From NCBI GenBank assembly GCA_023389035.1, contig JAEWFC010000038.1:124001-188000 (forward strand): DNA of 64,000 nt, in the 5' to 3' direction. Below the pieces are notes generated by a model. The model saw only the letters and a list, made by a program, of their open reading frames with translations. It made no database searches and was not told the origin of the DNA. Below, in pieces: positions 48,601 to 56,640 of this stretch (position 1 is its first letter; each line of letters starts with the position of its first letter). Source of the DNA: Acidobacteriota bacterium. GTDB taxonomy: Bacteria > Acidobacteriota > Blastocatellia > Pyrinomonadales > Pyrinomonadaceae. The position numbers and the translations under genes were made by a program.

Positions 48601-49050
48601 TCAGGTTGTTGGATCGCCTAGCTTTTCAAGATCGGCCAGATCCTGTAAGCGGCCGGACGCTTTTTTGTTTTTCTTAAGGCTTTCGAGATCGATGAGGAAA
48701 AGTTTTAACCCGTCGATAACGATCTCGTTCCTTGAATGAAAGCATTCATCGAAATCAACGCCGTCGGGTGAATTTATCAGATCGATTCGATTGGGCGGTT
48801 GGCCGAGTTGAACGACCATTCCCGACTGAAGAAGATCAGCCTTTTCAAGATCGATATCACCGAAACCGAAATCTTCTAAAGCTTGCAAGACACGTGCGGC
48901 ATTCTCAGCGCTGAGCTCGAGCCAAATGTCGAGGTCTTTTGTATACCGAGGATGGCCGTGAAAGGCTATGGCGTAACCACCGATCACAAGATATTTAACC
49001 TTGTTTGAGTTTAACAATGCGATAAACTCTCTGAAATCTCTGTTCAGCAT
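48601..49050 (-). CDS. Minimal nucleotidyltransferase (DUF6036/MNT-like)
   Basis: A 149-residue protein with the polymerase-beta-type nucleotidyltransferase core: VKYLVIGGYAIAFHGHPRYTKDLDIWLE (GG and D-x-D metal residues), then NRIDLINSPDGVDFDECFHSR and LFLIDLESLKKNKKASGRLQDLADLEKL. Proteins like this act as TA components that transfer nucleotides to tRNA or to partner proteins. It overlaps the 68-residue partner gene by 56 bp. Confidence 0.85.
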   Translation of the reverse strand: MLNRDFREFIALLNSNKVKYLVIGGYAIAFHGHPRYTKDLDIWLELSAENAARVLQALEDFGFGDIDLEKADLLQSGMVVQLGQPPNRIDLINSPDGVDFDECFHSRNEIVIDGLKLFLIDLESLKKNKKASGRLQDLADLEKLGDPTT

Positions 49051-49201
49051 CGGTATATTTCCAATTATTATATTCGGTCCGGATCTCTTCGAGCGCCGCT
49101 AATCTCTCGGTGTACGGCCTCGACCGCCAGTACGCGAGATCGGATCCCTGATCGTGCAGCTTCGATTTTGTAACGATCGGTTTTATCGATTTCGGCTTCA
49201 T
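48995..49201 (-). CDS. Small partner protein of the nucleotidyltransferase
   Basis: A 68-residue basic helical protein: SDLAYWRSRPYTERLAALEEIRTEYNNW and RFQRVYRIVKLKQG. It lies upstream of and overlaps the nucleotidyltransferase gene, as is usual for this two-gene module. A paralogue without the nucleotidyltransferase lies at 48247-48531. Which partner is toxin cannot be read from sequence. Confidence 0.75.
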   Translation of the reverse strand: MKPKSIKPIVTKSKLHDQGSDLAYWRSRPYTERLAALEEIRTEYNNWKYTDAEQRFQRVYRIVKLKQG

Positions 49202-49259
49202 ATAGCATTATTTTATCACGCTTTCGGCCCTGTATTCTCAAAGCCTATGCGGTTGACTT

Positions 49260-49916
49260 CTATGGTGTCGGCTCCTTTTTCTTCGGCGGTTTTTCGACGT
49301 GGCTGGCGCTGGTCCAGGCGGCTAGTTTGCCGGGGTCGGTTTTGTAGACGTTGCGGACGATGCCGTCGAGGATGCGGCGGGCGACCATTCCGCGACGGAT
49401 CGCTTCGCCGATCTCGGCGGTCGCTTCGACGTGGCTGTCGATGGCGGAGCCTTGTACGCCGAAGGTCGCTTCGAATGCGTCGGCCGCGTCTTTGAGCTCG
49501 GTCAGAAAGGCTGCGGGCAATCCGTAGGCGATAAAGTCGGCCGAGATAGGCGTCGCTTCGCTGTGAAACGCACGGCCGGTCGCGAGCAGAGTTTGATCGG
49601 TCGAATTTCGCGGCATTTTGAAGCGTTCGCTGATGCCGTCGTATTGATATTCCATCGAACGCGCCGTGCGGGCGATGTCGGACATCTCTTCGCGGAGGTC
49701 TTCGCGGGCCGTGCCTTTGACCTCGCTCGCCCCGCGTGCATCGGCGAAACCGCCCTGCTGATCGGCTCCGTGTTCATCAAGAAAATCGATCTCGGTCGTG
49801 ATCACGCCGAAGTTCGTCACCGCGATCGGGATGGCCGCGAAATCCGCCGAATTGTCCGCGCCAAACTGCCTGATCCTTAAAAAGCACTCGTACCGCCTGC
49901 GTTCGCTGTCGTTCAT
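49260..49916 (-). CDS. Conserved hypothetical protein of the tdh/kbl hotspot
   Basis: About 218 residues from ATG 49916, preceded by AGGAG; the longer frame to 50060 runs into repeats and is not used. The start is MNDSERRRYECFLRIRQFG. A helical middle follows (DLREEMSDIARTARSMEYQYDGISERFKMPRN), then AFLTELKDAADAFEATFGVQGSAIDSHVEATA, and the basic end SHVEKPPKKKEPTP. No known domain, though paralogue-like 3' ends occur at 47497-47590. Upstream lies a degenerate tandem repeat. Confidence 0.65.
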   Translation of the reverse strand: MNDSERRRYECFLRIRQFGADNSADFAAIPIAVTNFGVITTEIDFLDEHGADQQGGFADARGASEVKGTAREDLREEMSDIARTARSMEYQYDGISERFKMPRNSTDQTLLATGRAFHSEATPISADFIAYGLPAAFLTELKDAADAFEATFGVQGSAIDSHVEATAEIGEAIRRGMVARRILDGIVRNVYKTDPGKLAAWTSASHVEKPPKKKEPTP

Positions 49917-49982
49917 GTGGAAGTCTCCTTGTGGGTTGATGTCGTGAAACGTTCGTAGCGTATTTGAACTGACTTCAGCCTC

Positions 49983-50285
49983 TTTCGCCTGAATTATCAC
50001 ACTCTTGTTTGTACTGTGTAACGTTTGTTTGTTTTTTGCGATTTTCGCCCGTATTTTCAAACTTTTGCCTGAATTATTCGATTTTTCTCTGAATTATCGA
50101 ACTTTCGCTTGAATTATCGACTTTTTCCTCGAATTATCAAACTCTCGCGTGATCTATCGAATTTTCGCCTGATTTCGTAAATCGGCCCCCGCCAGAAGCG
50201 ATTTTCGCCCGAACTAATTGATTCGATAAGGGACCAAACCGATTTTTCTCTGAATTAACCAAATTTGGGGTGAAATCCTCGAATT
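49983..50285. repeat. Degenerate tandem repeat of about 22 bp
   Basis: About ten to eleven copies of a unit resembling TTTTCGCCTGAATTATCGAA, in the same orientation. Clear copies are TTTCGCCTGAATTATC, TTTTGCCTGAATTATTCGA, TTTCTCTGAATTATCGAA, TTTCGCTTGAATTATCGA and TTTCCTCGAATTATCAAA. The divergence between units is high and no unique spacers are present, so this is not a CRISPR array. It fills the gap between the hypothetical genes at 49260-49916 and 50289-50774. Confidence 0.8.
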
Positions 50286-50288
50286 TAG

Positions 50289-50774
50289 TTATTTTCTGAG
50301 ACCACTGTGTAATTTGGCTTCCATCAACTCGTAAATAACCAATAGGCCGCAGTCAATTTCAACTCCAGCCACAAGGTCTCTCAAAAGATACCTAATTCCG
50401 TATTCGCCCTCATCCGTTTCAGCCGAAAGTTGCGACGGCCATGCTCTTGTGCCGCAGTTGATTCGCTTAGTATCGGCACACATTATAACCGTGTTATACC
50501 TAGGCTCACCTTCGATACCCGTAGCATGGTGAGCAAAACGGAGTTGGAGCTCGGCATGTGAGATCGAGTAGTCCCAGAGTCGTACATCTCTACCTTCCTC
50601 CTGTTTCAGAATCTTCCTTATGTCGTCGAGATCATGAATCGCTTTGCGAATATCGCTTCGCGAATCCAAGGACGCGTCTCTCCGTATTCCGCAATTCGGA
50701 CAGAAGGCGGTAGGCCGAACTCGTTCGGAGCCGCATTCGCATATAGTGGCTCCCCATGGGGTTCCGTAAGGCAT
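50289..50774 (-). CDS. Zinc-ribbon hypothetical protein after tdh
   Basis: A 161-residue protein. The N-terminal zinc ribbon is CECGSERVRPTAFCPNCG. A basic/acidic helix with IRKAIHDLDDIRKIL follows, then a globular part with ISHAELQLRFAHHATGIEGEPRYNTVIMC and YLLRDLVAGVEIDCGLLVIYELMEAKL. It starts four bases after the tdh stop, so it may be read from the tdh transcript. Not recognised. Confidence 0.6.
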   Translation of the reverse strand: MPYGTPWGATICECGSERVRPTAFCPNCGIRRDASLDSRSDIRKAIHDLDDIRKILKQEEGRDVRLWDYSISHAELQLRFAHHATGIEGEPRYNTVIMCADTKRINCGTRAWPSQLSAETDEGEYGIRYLLRDLVAGVEIDCGLLVIYELMEAKLHSGLRK

Positions 50775-50778
50775 AAGC

Positions 50779-51813
50779 TCAAATCTCCTCGAAATCTAGA
50801 ACTACTTTGCCGCAGTTTCCTTCTTTGATGGCTTCGAAGCCTTTTTCGAAGTCTTTGTAGGGATAGCGGTGGGTGACGACGGGGGAGATGTCGACGCCGG
50901 CTTCGAGGAGGTTGGACATTTGGTACCAGGTCTCGTACATTTGGCGGCCGTAGATGCCTTTGATGGTGATCATGTTGAAGATGACGGTCTTCCAGTCGAT
51001 GGGAAATTGCTCGGCGGGGATGCCGAGGAAGGCGATCTTTCCGCCGTGGAACATGTTGGCGAGCATGTCTTTGAAGGCGACGGGAACGCCCGACATCTCC
51101 ATACCGACGTCGAAACCTTCCTTCATGCCGAGCTCTTTCTGCACGTCTTTGATCGACTGCTTGCTGACATCGACTGCCTTGGTGACGTGGCCCATCTTCT
51201 CCGCGAGTTCGAGGCGGAACGGATTAACGTCGGTGATGACGATGTTGCGTGCACCGGCGTGCTTGGCAACCGCGGCGGCCATGATCCCGATCGGGCCGGC
51301 ACCGGTGATGAGCACGTCTTCGCCGAAGACTTCGAACGCGAGAGCCGTGTGGACGGCGTTTCCGAACGGGTCGAAGATCGCCGCGACATCGAGATCGATG
51401 TCGGGTTTGTGCTTCCAGATGTTGGTAACCGGAACCGCTATATATTCGGCGAAACCACCGTCGGTGTTGACACCAACACCCCGAGTGTTCGCACAAAGAG
51501 CGCGCCTGCCGGCCATGCAGTTTCGGCAGCGTCCGCAGACGAGATGCCCTTCGACACTGACGATGTCGCCGACCCGGAAATCGACTACGTTCGAACCGAC
51601 ATCGACGAGCTCACCGACGAACTCGTGGCCGATCGTGGTCGGGACCTTTATAGTGCTCTGAGCCCATTCGTCCCAGTTGTAGATATGCAGGTCAGTTCCG
51701 CAGATGCCGCCGCGTTTCACGCGGATCATCACGTCGTTGATACCCATTTCCGGCTCGGGAACGTCCTCGATCCACAGCCCCGGCTCAGCTTTGCTCTTAA
51801 CTATAGCTTTCAT
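50779..51813 (-). CDS. tdh: L-threonine 3-dehydrogenase
   Basis: A 344-residue zinc alcohol-dehydrogenase family enzyme oxidising threonine to 2-amino-3-oxobutyrate, the substrate of Kbl. Motifs: GICGTDLHIYNWDEWAQ, GHEFVGELVDVG, structural zinc HLVCGRCRNCMAGRRALC, the Rossmann loop LITGAGPIGIMAAAVAKHAGA, and YGRQMYETWYQMSNLLEAG. Intact. Divergent from pheS. The usual neighbour kbl has been separated by accessory genes. Confidence 0.96.
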   Translation of the reverse strand: MKAIVKSKAEPGLWIEDVPEPEMGINDVMIRVKRGGICGTDLHIYNWDEWAQSTIKVPTTIGHEFVGELVDVGSNVVDFRVGDIVSVEGHLVCGRCRNCMAGRRALCANTRGVGVNTDGGFAEYIAVPVTNIWKHKPDIDLDVAAIFDPFGNAVHTALAFEVFGEDVLITGAGPIGIMAAAVAKHAGARNIVITDVNPFRLELAEKMGHVTKAVDVSKQSIKDVQKELGMKEGFDVGMEMSGVPVAFKDMLANMFHGGKIAFLGIPAEQFPIDWKTVIFNMITIKGIYGRQMYETWYQMSNLLEAGVDISPVVTHRYPYKDFEKGFEAIKEGNCGKVVLDFEEI

Positions 51814-51963
51814 TAGATTTGATCTGATTCGAACACCGAAAGCCTAATGATATCAGATGCATTTTGCGGCAAGCGAACGTTCCTCCGGCTTGATCGGCTT
51901 CCAAGCTTAAAATTGTTTCCCGGACTATTCGACGAGCACACAAATCGGTTATTCTTTGTGTTT

Positions 51964-53055
51964 ATGTCTGACGCCCTTGCACAAGTTGATCAGCATCGAA
52001 CTGAAGCCTTTTCCGAGATCGGCCACCTCGCGGACGTATCCGTTGGCGGCATTCTGCTTTCCGACGCAGAAGCCCAGCTGCGGCTCGTTCAAGATCTTCG
52101 GATCAAATTCACGGGTAAGAGATCACGCTTGGTGGACCTGAAGAAATCGATCGGGAAGATCGATGAATCACAGCGTGCAGAATTTGCCCAAGCGGTTCAA
52201 GCATTAGAGCGTGACATTGTTTCAGCGCTCGAAAATGGCGAGTCACGCTTCTCAGAACGTATCAATGAACTGAAGATCGAGCGTGAGCGGCTTGACGTGA
52301 CAATACCAGGGCGTCGGCCCCGGACGGGACACATTCACCCGATCACGATTCTTAGACAGCGGATCGAAGATATTTTCGTTTCGATGGGCTACGCGATCGA
52401 GGACGACCGTGAGATCGAGACCGATTATTACAATTTCGACGCGTTGAACATTCCCGAAGGCCATCCCGCACGAGAGTCTCAGGACACGTTTTACACGACC
52501 GATGGTTTCGCATTACGTTCGCAGACCTCGACGGTGCAGATACGAGCTATGGAACGCCGCGGAGTGCCTCTGCGGGTGATCGCTCCGGGCCGAGTGTTTC
52601 GGCGAGACACGCCTGACATGACGCATACACCGATGTTCCACCAGATTGAAGGCCTTTGCGTCGATAAAGGCATCACGATGGCTCATCTGAAAGGAACGGT
52701 CACCGAATGGCTCAAACGGCTGTTTGGCGAGGATACGGTCACGCGTTTTCGCCCGTCGTACTTCCCTTTTACCGAACCTTCGGCCGAGTTCGATTTCTCG
52801 TGCTTCGTCTGTCACGGTTCAGGTAAGTCAAACGGCGATCGCTGCCGTCCATGCAAGGGTTCCGGCTGGATCGAACTGGGCGGATCAGGAATGGTACATC
52901 CGAACGTTCTGCGTGCGGTCGGCGTCGATCCGCAGATCTATTCCGGCTTCGCATTCGGCTTCGGCCTAGAACGCATGGCAGCTCTGATGTTCAACATCGA
53001 CGACATCCGGCATATGTTTGAGAACGATGTGAGATTTTTGGAGCAGTTCAAATAG
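51964..53055 (+). CDS. pheS: Phenylalanyl-tRNA synthetase alpha subunit
   Basis: A 363-residue class II synthetase subunit from ATG 51964. The N-terminal coiled coil runs to about 110. Motifs follow: HPITILRQRIEDIFVSMGY, FDALNIPEGHPARESQDTFY, LRSQTSTVQIRAME, motif 2 GRVFRRDTPDMTHTPMFHQIEGLCVD, motif 3 FAFGFGLERMAALMFNIDDIR. A short insert with CFVCHGSG...CRPCKGSGW (two CxxC pairs) could bind zinc and is seen in some PheS lineages. pheT follows after a small membrane-protein gene. Confidence 0.97.
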   Translation: MSDALAQVDQHRTEAFSEIGHLADVSVGGILLSDAEAQLRLVQDLRIKFTGKRSRLVDLKKSIGKIDESQRAEFAQAVQALERDIVSALENGESRFSERINELKIERERLDVTIPGRRPRTGHIHPITILRQRIEDIFVSMGYAIEDDREIETDYYNFDALNIPEGHPARESQDTFYTTDGFALRSQTSTVQIRAMERRGVPLRVIAPGRVFRRDTPDMTHTPMFHQIEGLCVDKGITMAHLKGTVTEWLKRLFGEDTVTRFRPSYFPFTEPSAEFDFSCFVCHGSGKSNGDRCRPCKGSGWIELGGSGMVHPNVLRAVGVDPQIYSGFAFGFGLERMAALMFNIDDIRHMFENDVRFLEQFK

Positions 53056-53084
53056 CAGCGATAAACGAAAAATGTGGATTTATT

Positions 53085-53291
53085 ATGAACTCATTAATCA
53101 AAGGTGTGATGTTCGTAGGGCTTGCGGTCCTTTCGTTTCTTTGGTTCGCATACGAGGTTTTCGGGATCCTCAGCTCGAACGGGACGCCGACCGAGGATAA
53201 TACCGTCGTCTCGCTCGTTCTAACAGCCCTTAAGCTCGCGATGGCCATATCTTTTATGATCGCTGGTATTAGGGCGTTCGCCGCTAAATAG
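53085..53291 (+). CDS. Small two-helix membrane protein between pheS and pheT
   Basis: A 68-residue protein with hydrophobic segments at about 5-28 (IKGVMFVGLAVLSFLWFAYEVFG) and 42-65 (VVSLVLTALKLAMAISFMIAGIR). Start ATG at 53085 is near the end of pheS. Likely co-transcribed with pheST. No family recognised. Confidence 0.65.
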   Translation: MNSLIKGVMFVGLAVLSFLWFAYEVFGILSSNGTPTEDNTVVSLVLTALKLAMAISFMIAGIRAFAAK

Positions 53292-53347
53292 GACCGGAGT
53301 TTTGTTCAAATGGATAAGAGCGTAACCGCGAGATCAGTACTGGTTAA

Positions 53348-55438
53348 ATGAATATTAGCTACAATTGGTTAAAGGACATTATCGATATGAGCCTTTCCGC
53401 CGATGAAACGGCGGCAGCTTTGACGCGCGTTGGGCTTGCCGTTGAAGGGATCCATCCGCACGGTGACGACTTCGTACTGGACATCGATCTCACGTCGAAC
53501 CGGCCGGATTGTTTGTCGCATTTAGGAGTTGCTCGAGAACTTGGCGTCAGCACCGGAAAGCCGGTTTCGGTAACTGGGAAGCTTACCGATCCCGACGCGA
53601 TCCCGTTCCCTTCCGTGCTCGCTCCTGAGGTCGTCAAGGTCGAGAACCCGGACCTCTGCCATCGTTTTACCGCACGCATCATCAGAGGCGTGAAGATCGG
53701 GCCGTCGCCGCAATGGCTGGTCGATCGACTTGAGGCGATCGGTGAGCGATCGATCAACAACGTTGCTGACATTACCAACTACGTAATGCTCGAACTCGGC
53801 CAGCCAATGCATGCGTTTGATCTGGATAAGCTGACTGAAAAGCGGATCGTCGTTCGCACTGCAAGAGCGGGCGAGGCAATTACCACTCTCGACGAAGTCG
53901 ATCGGAAGCTCGACGACACGATGCTTGCGATATGCGACGCGGAAAAACCTGTCGCCGTTGCCGGAGTGATGGGTGGTATCAATTCGGGAATAACTGATTC
54001 TACGGAAAACGTTCTACTCGAAGTCGCGTATTTTCAACGCGAGAACATCCGCTCCACTTCTCGAAAACTGAACCTGGCGACCGAAGCAAGCTATAGATTC
54101 GAACGAGGAGTAGATATCGAGAATCTTTTCCGTGCATCAGACCGTGCCGCACAGCTAATTACCGAACTCGCAGGTGGCCACGCAGAAAGCATTATCGACC
54201 TCTACCCAACGCGATTGGATCGACGGGAAGTTGCATCGCCGGACATTTCAGGAGCGGTCATGCGACTCACCGGGTTGGATGTTCCGACCGATGAATGCAT
54301 TCGAATTCTTTCAGCCTTAGGTGTCGAAGTATCACAGGGCGACGAGCCTGCGTCGACCAATTTTGTCTCGCCTACGTGGCGGCATGATATCGCGATCGAA
54401 GAAGACCTTGTCGAAGAGATCGCCCGACACGCCGGTTATGACAATATCGGTAATGAACTGCCCCCAGCATACGGAGCGGGCGAATACCAGCCCACGGAAC
54501 AGCGAAAGGCTCGACTGCGGTCTGCTCTGACGAGTCTCGGTTTCGATGAGGCACTCTCCTACAGTTTTATCGACACGAGACATGATGACGCGATCGAACC
54601 GATCCCCGCGTTTATCTCAGAGCACTTATCCGAGCCTCTGGTAACTCTTCGTGACTCAGTTATCGAAGGTGCCGTTCGGATGAGGCCAACGCTTGTTCCA
54701 GGTCTTCTCGATGCGGTTCGACACAACCTTAATCATCAGCGACGGGATCTGAAGCTCTTCGAGCTTGGGAAGGTTTTTGCTGCGAGTGGCGACGGCGAGT
54801 TGCCAGTCGAGCGGGAGATTTTCGGATTGGTGCTCACCGGCAGTGAAGAGCACGAGGGCCGGAGCCTGACGACGCGTCAGCTTGATTTCTACGACGCAAA
54901 AGGAACTCTTGAGGCTGCCCTGGCCACTATTGGAGCGTCATCTATCCGCTTTGAAGCGACTGATGCACGCCACCTTCGGCGAGGCCAAGCTGCGGCTGTG
55001 ATACTTGGTGGGACCGAGATCGGCTCGGTCGGAAGGCTATCCGAGGAAATCGCTGGCGATTATAAGTTTAAGCAACCTGTATATGTTGCTGAGATCGATC
55101 TACAGGCCGTTTTGGAAACGTCGACGGAGCCGACTCTTTATGAGCCTCTACCGAAGTTTCCTTCGATCGTACGGGATGTTTCGTTCGCGGTGACCCGAGA
55201 CATATCGTTCGGAATGATCCGTGATGAAGCGATTCACGCGAAGCCGGAAATATGTCGCGAGATCGAGTTCGTCGACATTTACGAAGGCAAAGGTCTCTCT
55301 GAAAACCAGCGATCTCTTACGGTTCGTTGTGAGTATCGCAGTGATGAGGCCACGCTTACCGAGCCGGATGTCGAAGCCGCACATTCGTCGCTTGTCGAGC
55401 ACATTATGCAGAAATTCGATCTGCAGCAGCGTGTTTGA
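53348..55438 (+). CDS. pheT: Phenylalanyl-tRNA synthetase beta subunit
   Basis: A 696-residue beta subunit: B1 domain from MNISYNWLKDIIDM, B3/B4 editing domain (DITNYVMLELGQPMHAFDLDKL, VAGVMGGINSGITDSTENVLLEVAYF), B5 (TRLDRREVASPDIS...), and a B8 anticodon-binding domain at the C-terminus (FPSIVRDVSFAVTRDISFG, SLTVRCEYRSDEATLTEPDVEAAH). It lacks the N-terminal tRNA-binding (EMAP-like) domain of the long form, so it is the short form of about 700 residues. Complete. Confidence 0.95.
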   Translation: MNISYNWLKDIIDMSLSADETAAALTRVGLAVEGIHPHGDDFVLDIDLTSNRPDCLSHLGVARELGVSTGKPVSVTGKLTDPDAIPFPSVLAPEVVKVENPDLCHRFTARIIRGVKIGPSPQWLVDRLEAIGERSINNVADITNYVMLELGQPMHAFDLDKLTEKRIVVRTARAGEAITTLDEVDRKLDDTMLAICDAEKPVAVAGVMGGINSGITDSTENVLLEVAYFQRENIRSTSRKLNLATEASYRFERGVDIENLFRASDRAAQLITELAGGHAESIIDLYPTRLDRREVASPDISGAVMRLTGLDVPTDECIRILSALGVEVSQGDEPASTNFVSPTWRHDIAIEEDLVEEIARHAGYDNIGNELPPAYGAGEYQPTEQRKARLRSALTSLGFDEALSYSFIDTRHDDAIEPIPAFISEHLSEPLVTLRDSVIEGAVRMRPTLVPGLLDAVRHNLNHQRRDLKLFELGKVFAASGDGELPVEREIFGLVLTGSEEHEGRSLTTRQLDFYDAKGTLEAALATIGASSIRFEATDARHLRRGQAAAVILGGTEIGSVGRLSEEIAGDYKFKQPVYVAEIDLQAVLETSTEPTLYEPLPKFPSIVRDVSFAVTRDISFGMIRDEAIHAKPEICREIEFVDIYEGKGLSENQRSLTVRCEYRSDEATLTEPDVEAAHSSLVEHIMQKFDLQQRV

Positions 55439-55530
55439 TCGGTTGGAAGAGCAAATACTTGAAGTTTTTTTGAAAAGGTCACATAATCGAGTCCGATAAA
55501 TTTTCATTACGAAATCAACGGAGACAATTC

Positions 55531-55818
55531 ATGAATGGATTGACGGGAATGGAGAAATTCTCTCATCTCGAAGATAAAATTTACCTTACCATCGAGTTCG
55601 CAAAGAAGATGCGTGAGGAAAAAGAGTCAATGGAACGGGAGCTGAAAGCCCTTAGGGCCGAGTCCGGTGATTGGCTTGCAGAAAAGGCTCGTCTTGAAAC
55701 AAAGGTCGAGAGCCTTCTGTCAGAACGAGATGCTATCCAGCTTAAGGTTGAAGCAATGTTGGATGCCATGACCGTTATCGACGTTGAAGTTGCAGAAGCT
55801 GTTGGGAGGCCGATGTGA
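55531..55818 (+). CDS. ZapB-like coiled-coil protein
   Basis: A 95-residue, highly charged, almost wholly alpha-helical protein: LEDKIYLTIEFAKKMREEKESMERELKALRAESGDWLAEKARLETKVESLLSERDAI (shown in parts). Heptad-like spacing predicts a coiled coil. Its position directly before zapA (two bp apart) and its look suggest a ZapB-type partner of the Z ring. ZapB identity is by context and shape only. Confidence 0.75.
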   Translation: MNGLTGMEKFSHLEDKIYLTIEFAKKMREEKESMERELKALRAESGDWLAEKARLETKVESLLSERDAIQLKVEAMLDAMTVIDVEVAEAVGRPM

Positions 55819-55820
55819 TC

Positions 55821-56168
55821 ATGTCAGTAAACGGTCGCTCTGACAATGTAGAACAAACTGTACGCGTCGAGATCTATAATCAGACGTACAGCATACGCTC
55901 GGACGGTGATAATGAATACATTCTGAGGCTGGCTGAGTATGTCGACGGCAAGATGCGAGATATCTCGTCTGGCACGTTGACCGTTGACTCCCTTAAGGTC
56001 GCGATCCTTGCAGCACTGCATATCGCGGACGAATATCATCAAGCGAAGAACAATCATGCACAGGTGGATGCTCAGCTTGCTTCGCGATCTGCCGAATGCA
56101 CTGAAATGCTTGACCGGATCCTTAAACAAAAGGAACCTCTGCCGCAGGAATTTGAGATGGAGCAATAG
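55821..56168 (+). CDS. zapA: Cell division protein ZapA
   Basis: A 115-residue ZapA family protein: VRVEIYNQTYSIRSDGDNEYILRLAEYVDGKMRDIS, then TVDSLKVAILAALHIADEYHQ and a C-terminal coiled coil. ZapA bundles FtsZ filaments. Start ATG 55821 is used; GTG 55815 would overlap the upstream stop. A terminator follows at 56198, then a structured region that could encode a 6S-like RNA. Confidence 0.9.
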   Translation: MSVNGRSDNVEQTVRVEIYNQTYSIRSDGDNEYILRLAEYVDGKMRDISSGTLTVDSLKVAILAALHIADEYHQAKNNHAQVDAQLASRSAECTEMLDRILKQKEPLPQEFEMEQ

Positions 56169-56197
56169 AACAAGCGGGCATATTCCTCTTACGATTT

Positions 56198-56222
56198 GGC
56201 ACCTTCACCGGTGCCTTTTTTA
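56198..56222 (+). terminator. Terminator after zapA
   Basis: GGCACC (56198-56203) and GGTGCC (56210-56215) pair around a 6-nt loop and are followed by TTTTTT. It closes the pheS-pheT-zapA transcript 30 bp after the stop. Confidence 0.85.
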
Positions 56223-56264
56223 TTGAAACAAGGAACGGAGGGTTTCGCTCCTTTGATCATGTGA

Positions 56265-56321
56265 GTGTAACAGCTGCAGGTGTTGCAGGCTGTTACATTG
56301 TTACAGGTGTTACTGTTACAC
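56265..56321. repeat. GTGTAACAG palindromic repeat, copy R1
   Basis: Begins GTGTAACAGCTGCAGGTG and ends TTACTGTTACAC, with TGTTACA repeated inside. The ends are inverted copies of each other. Further copies occur at 59995, 60084, 63786 and 63979, all between genes. Confidence 0.85.
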
Positions 56322-56421
56322 TTTCGGATCTCAACAGGTGGTCAATGAGCTGCTTTACTGCGGTTGTTTGGGTGCGGTTTAACAGTTCCACAGGCGTGCT
56401 TCGATATGCTATAGTTCGAAT

Positions 56422-56640
56422 TAGGCAGAGGACAATTACTGCGTGGTTCGACATCGAACGCAACAATAATTGAGCCAACACTTGAATTGAGGGAGGCTAA
56501 TGCCTGATCCGGTGCAGTTCTCTAAGGAGGATCTGCCATAGGTGAAGGCTTTGATGTTTCGAAAGGAACAAAAGGCCACCCACCTGTTACAACAGGTTCA
56601 ATTCATGCGTTCGAAACGGCCAGGCGGTTCCCTTTGCCTA
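56422..56640 (+). ncRNA. Candidate structured RNA downstream of zapA (possible 6S-like)
   Basis: Two nested long-range helices: TCGAACGCA (56454-56462) with TGCGTTCGA (56606-56614), and, directly inside on the 3' side, TGAATTGA (56483-56490) with TCAATTCA (56598-56605), leaving a 20-nt one-sided bulge. Inside are further hairpins: GGCTAATGCC, CAGTTCTCTAAGGAGGATCTG and ACCTGTTACAACAGGT. An extended -10 (TGCTATAGT, 56407-56415) lies upstream. Closed rod with internal bubble, size of 160-220 nt and position after zapA recall 6S RNA. Identity is not proven. Confidence 0.5.

Noticed and set aside
49983..50285. CRISPR array
   Set aside because: Units are contiguous and diverged, with no unique spacers of constant length and no cas genes nearby.
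50869..51816. 315-residue plus-strand ORF across tdh
   Set aside because: Antisense shadow, rich in Asp/Val/Gly as expected from a reversed dehydrogenase gene.
52252..52464. Antisense ORFs inside pheS and pheT
   Set aside because: Shadows without start signals; both synthetase genes are complete.
56261..56473. 70-residue plus-strand ORF through repeat R1
   Set aside because: Made of repeat sequence; VTGVTVT-like translation is a product of the TGTTACA repeat.
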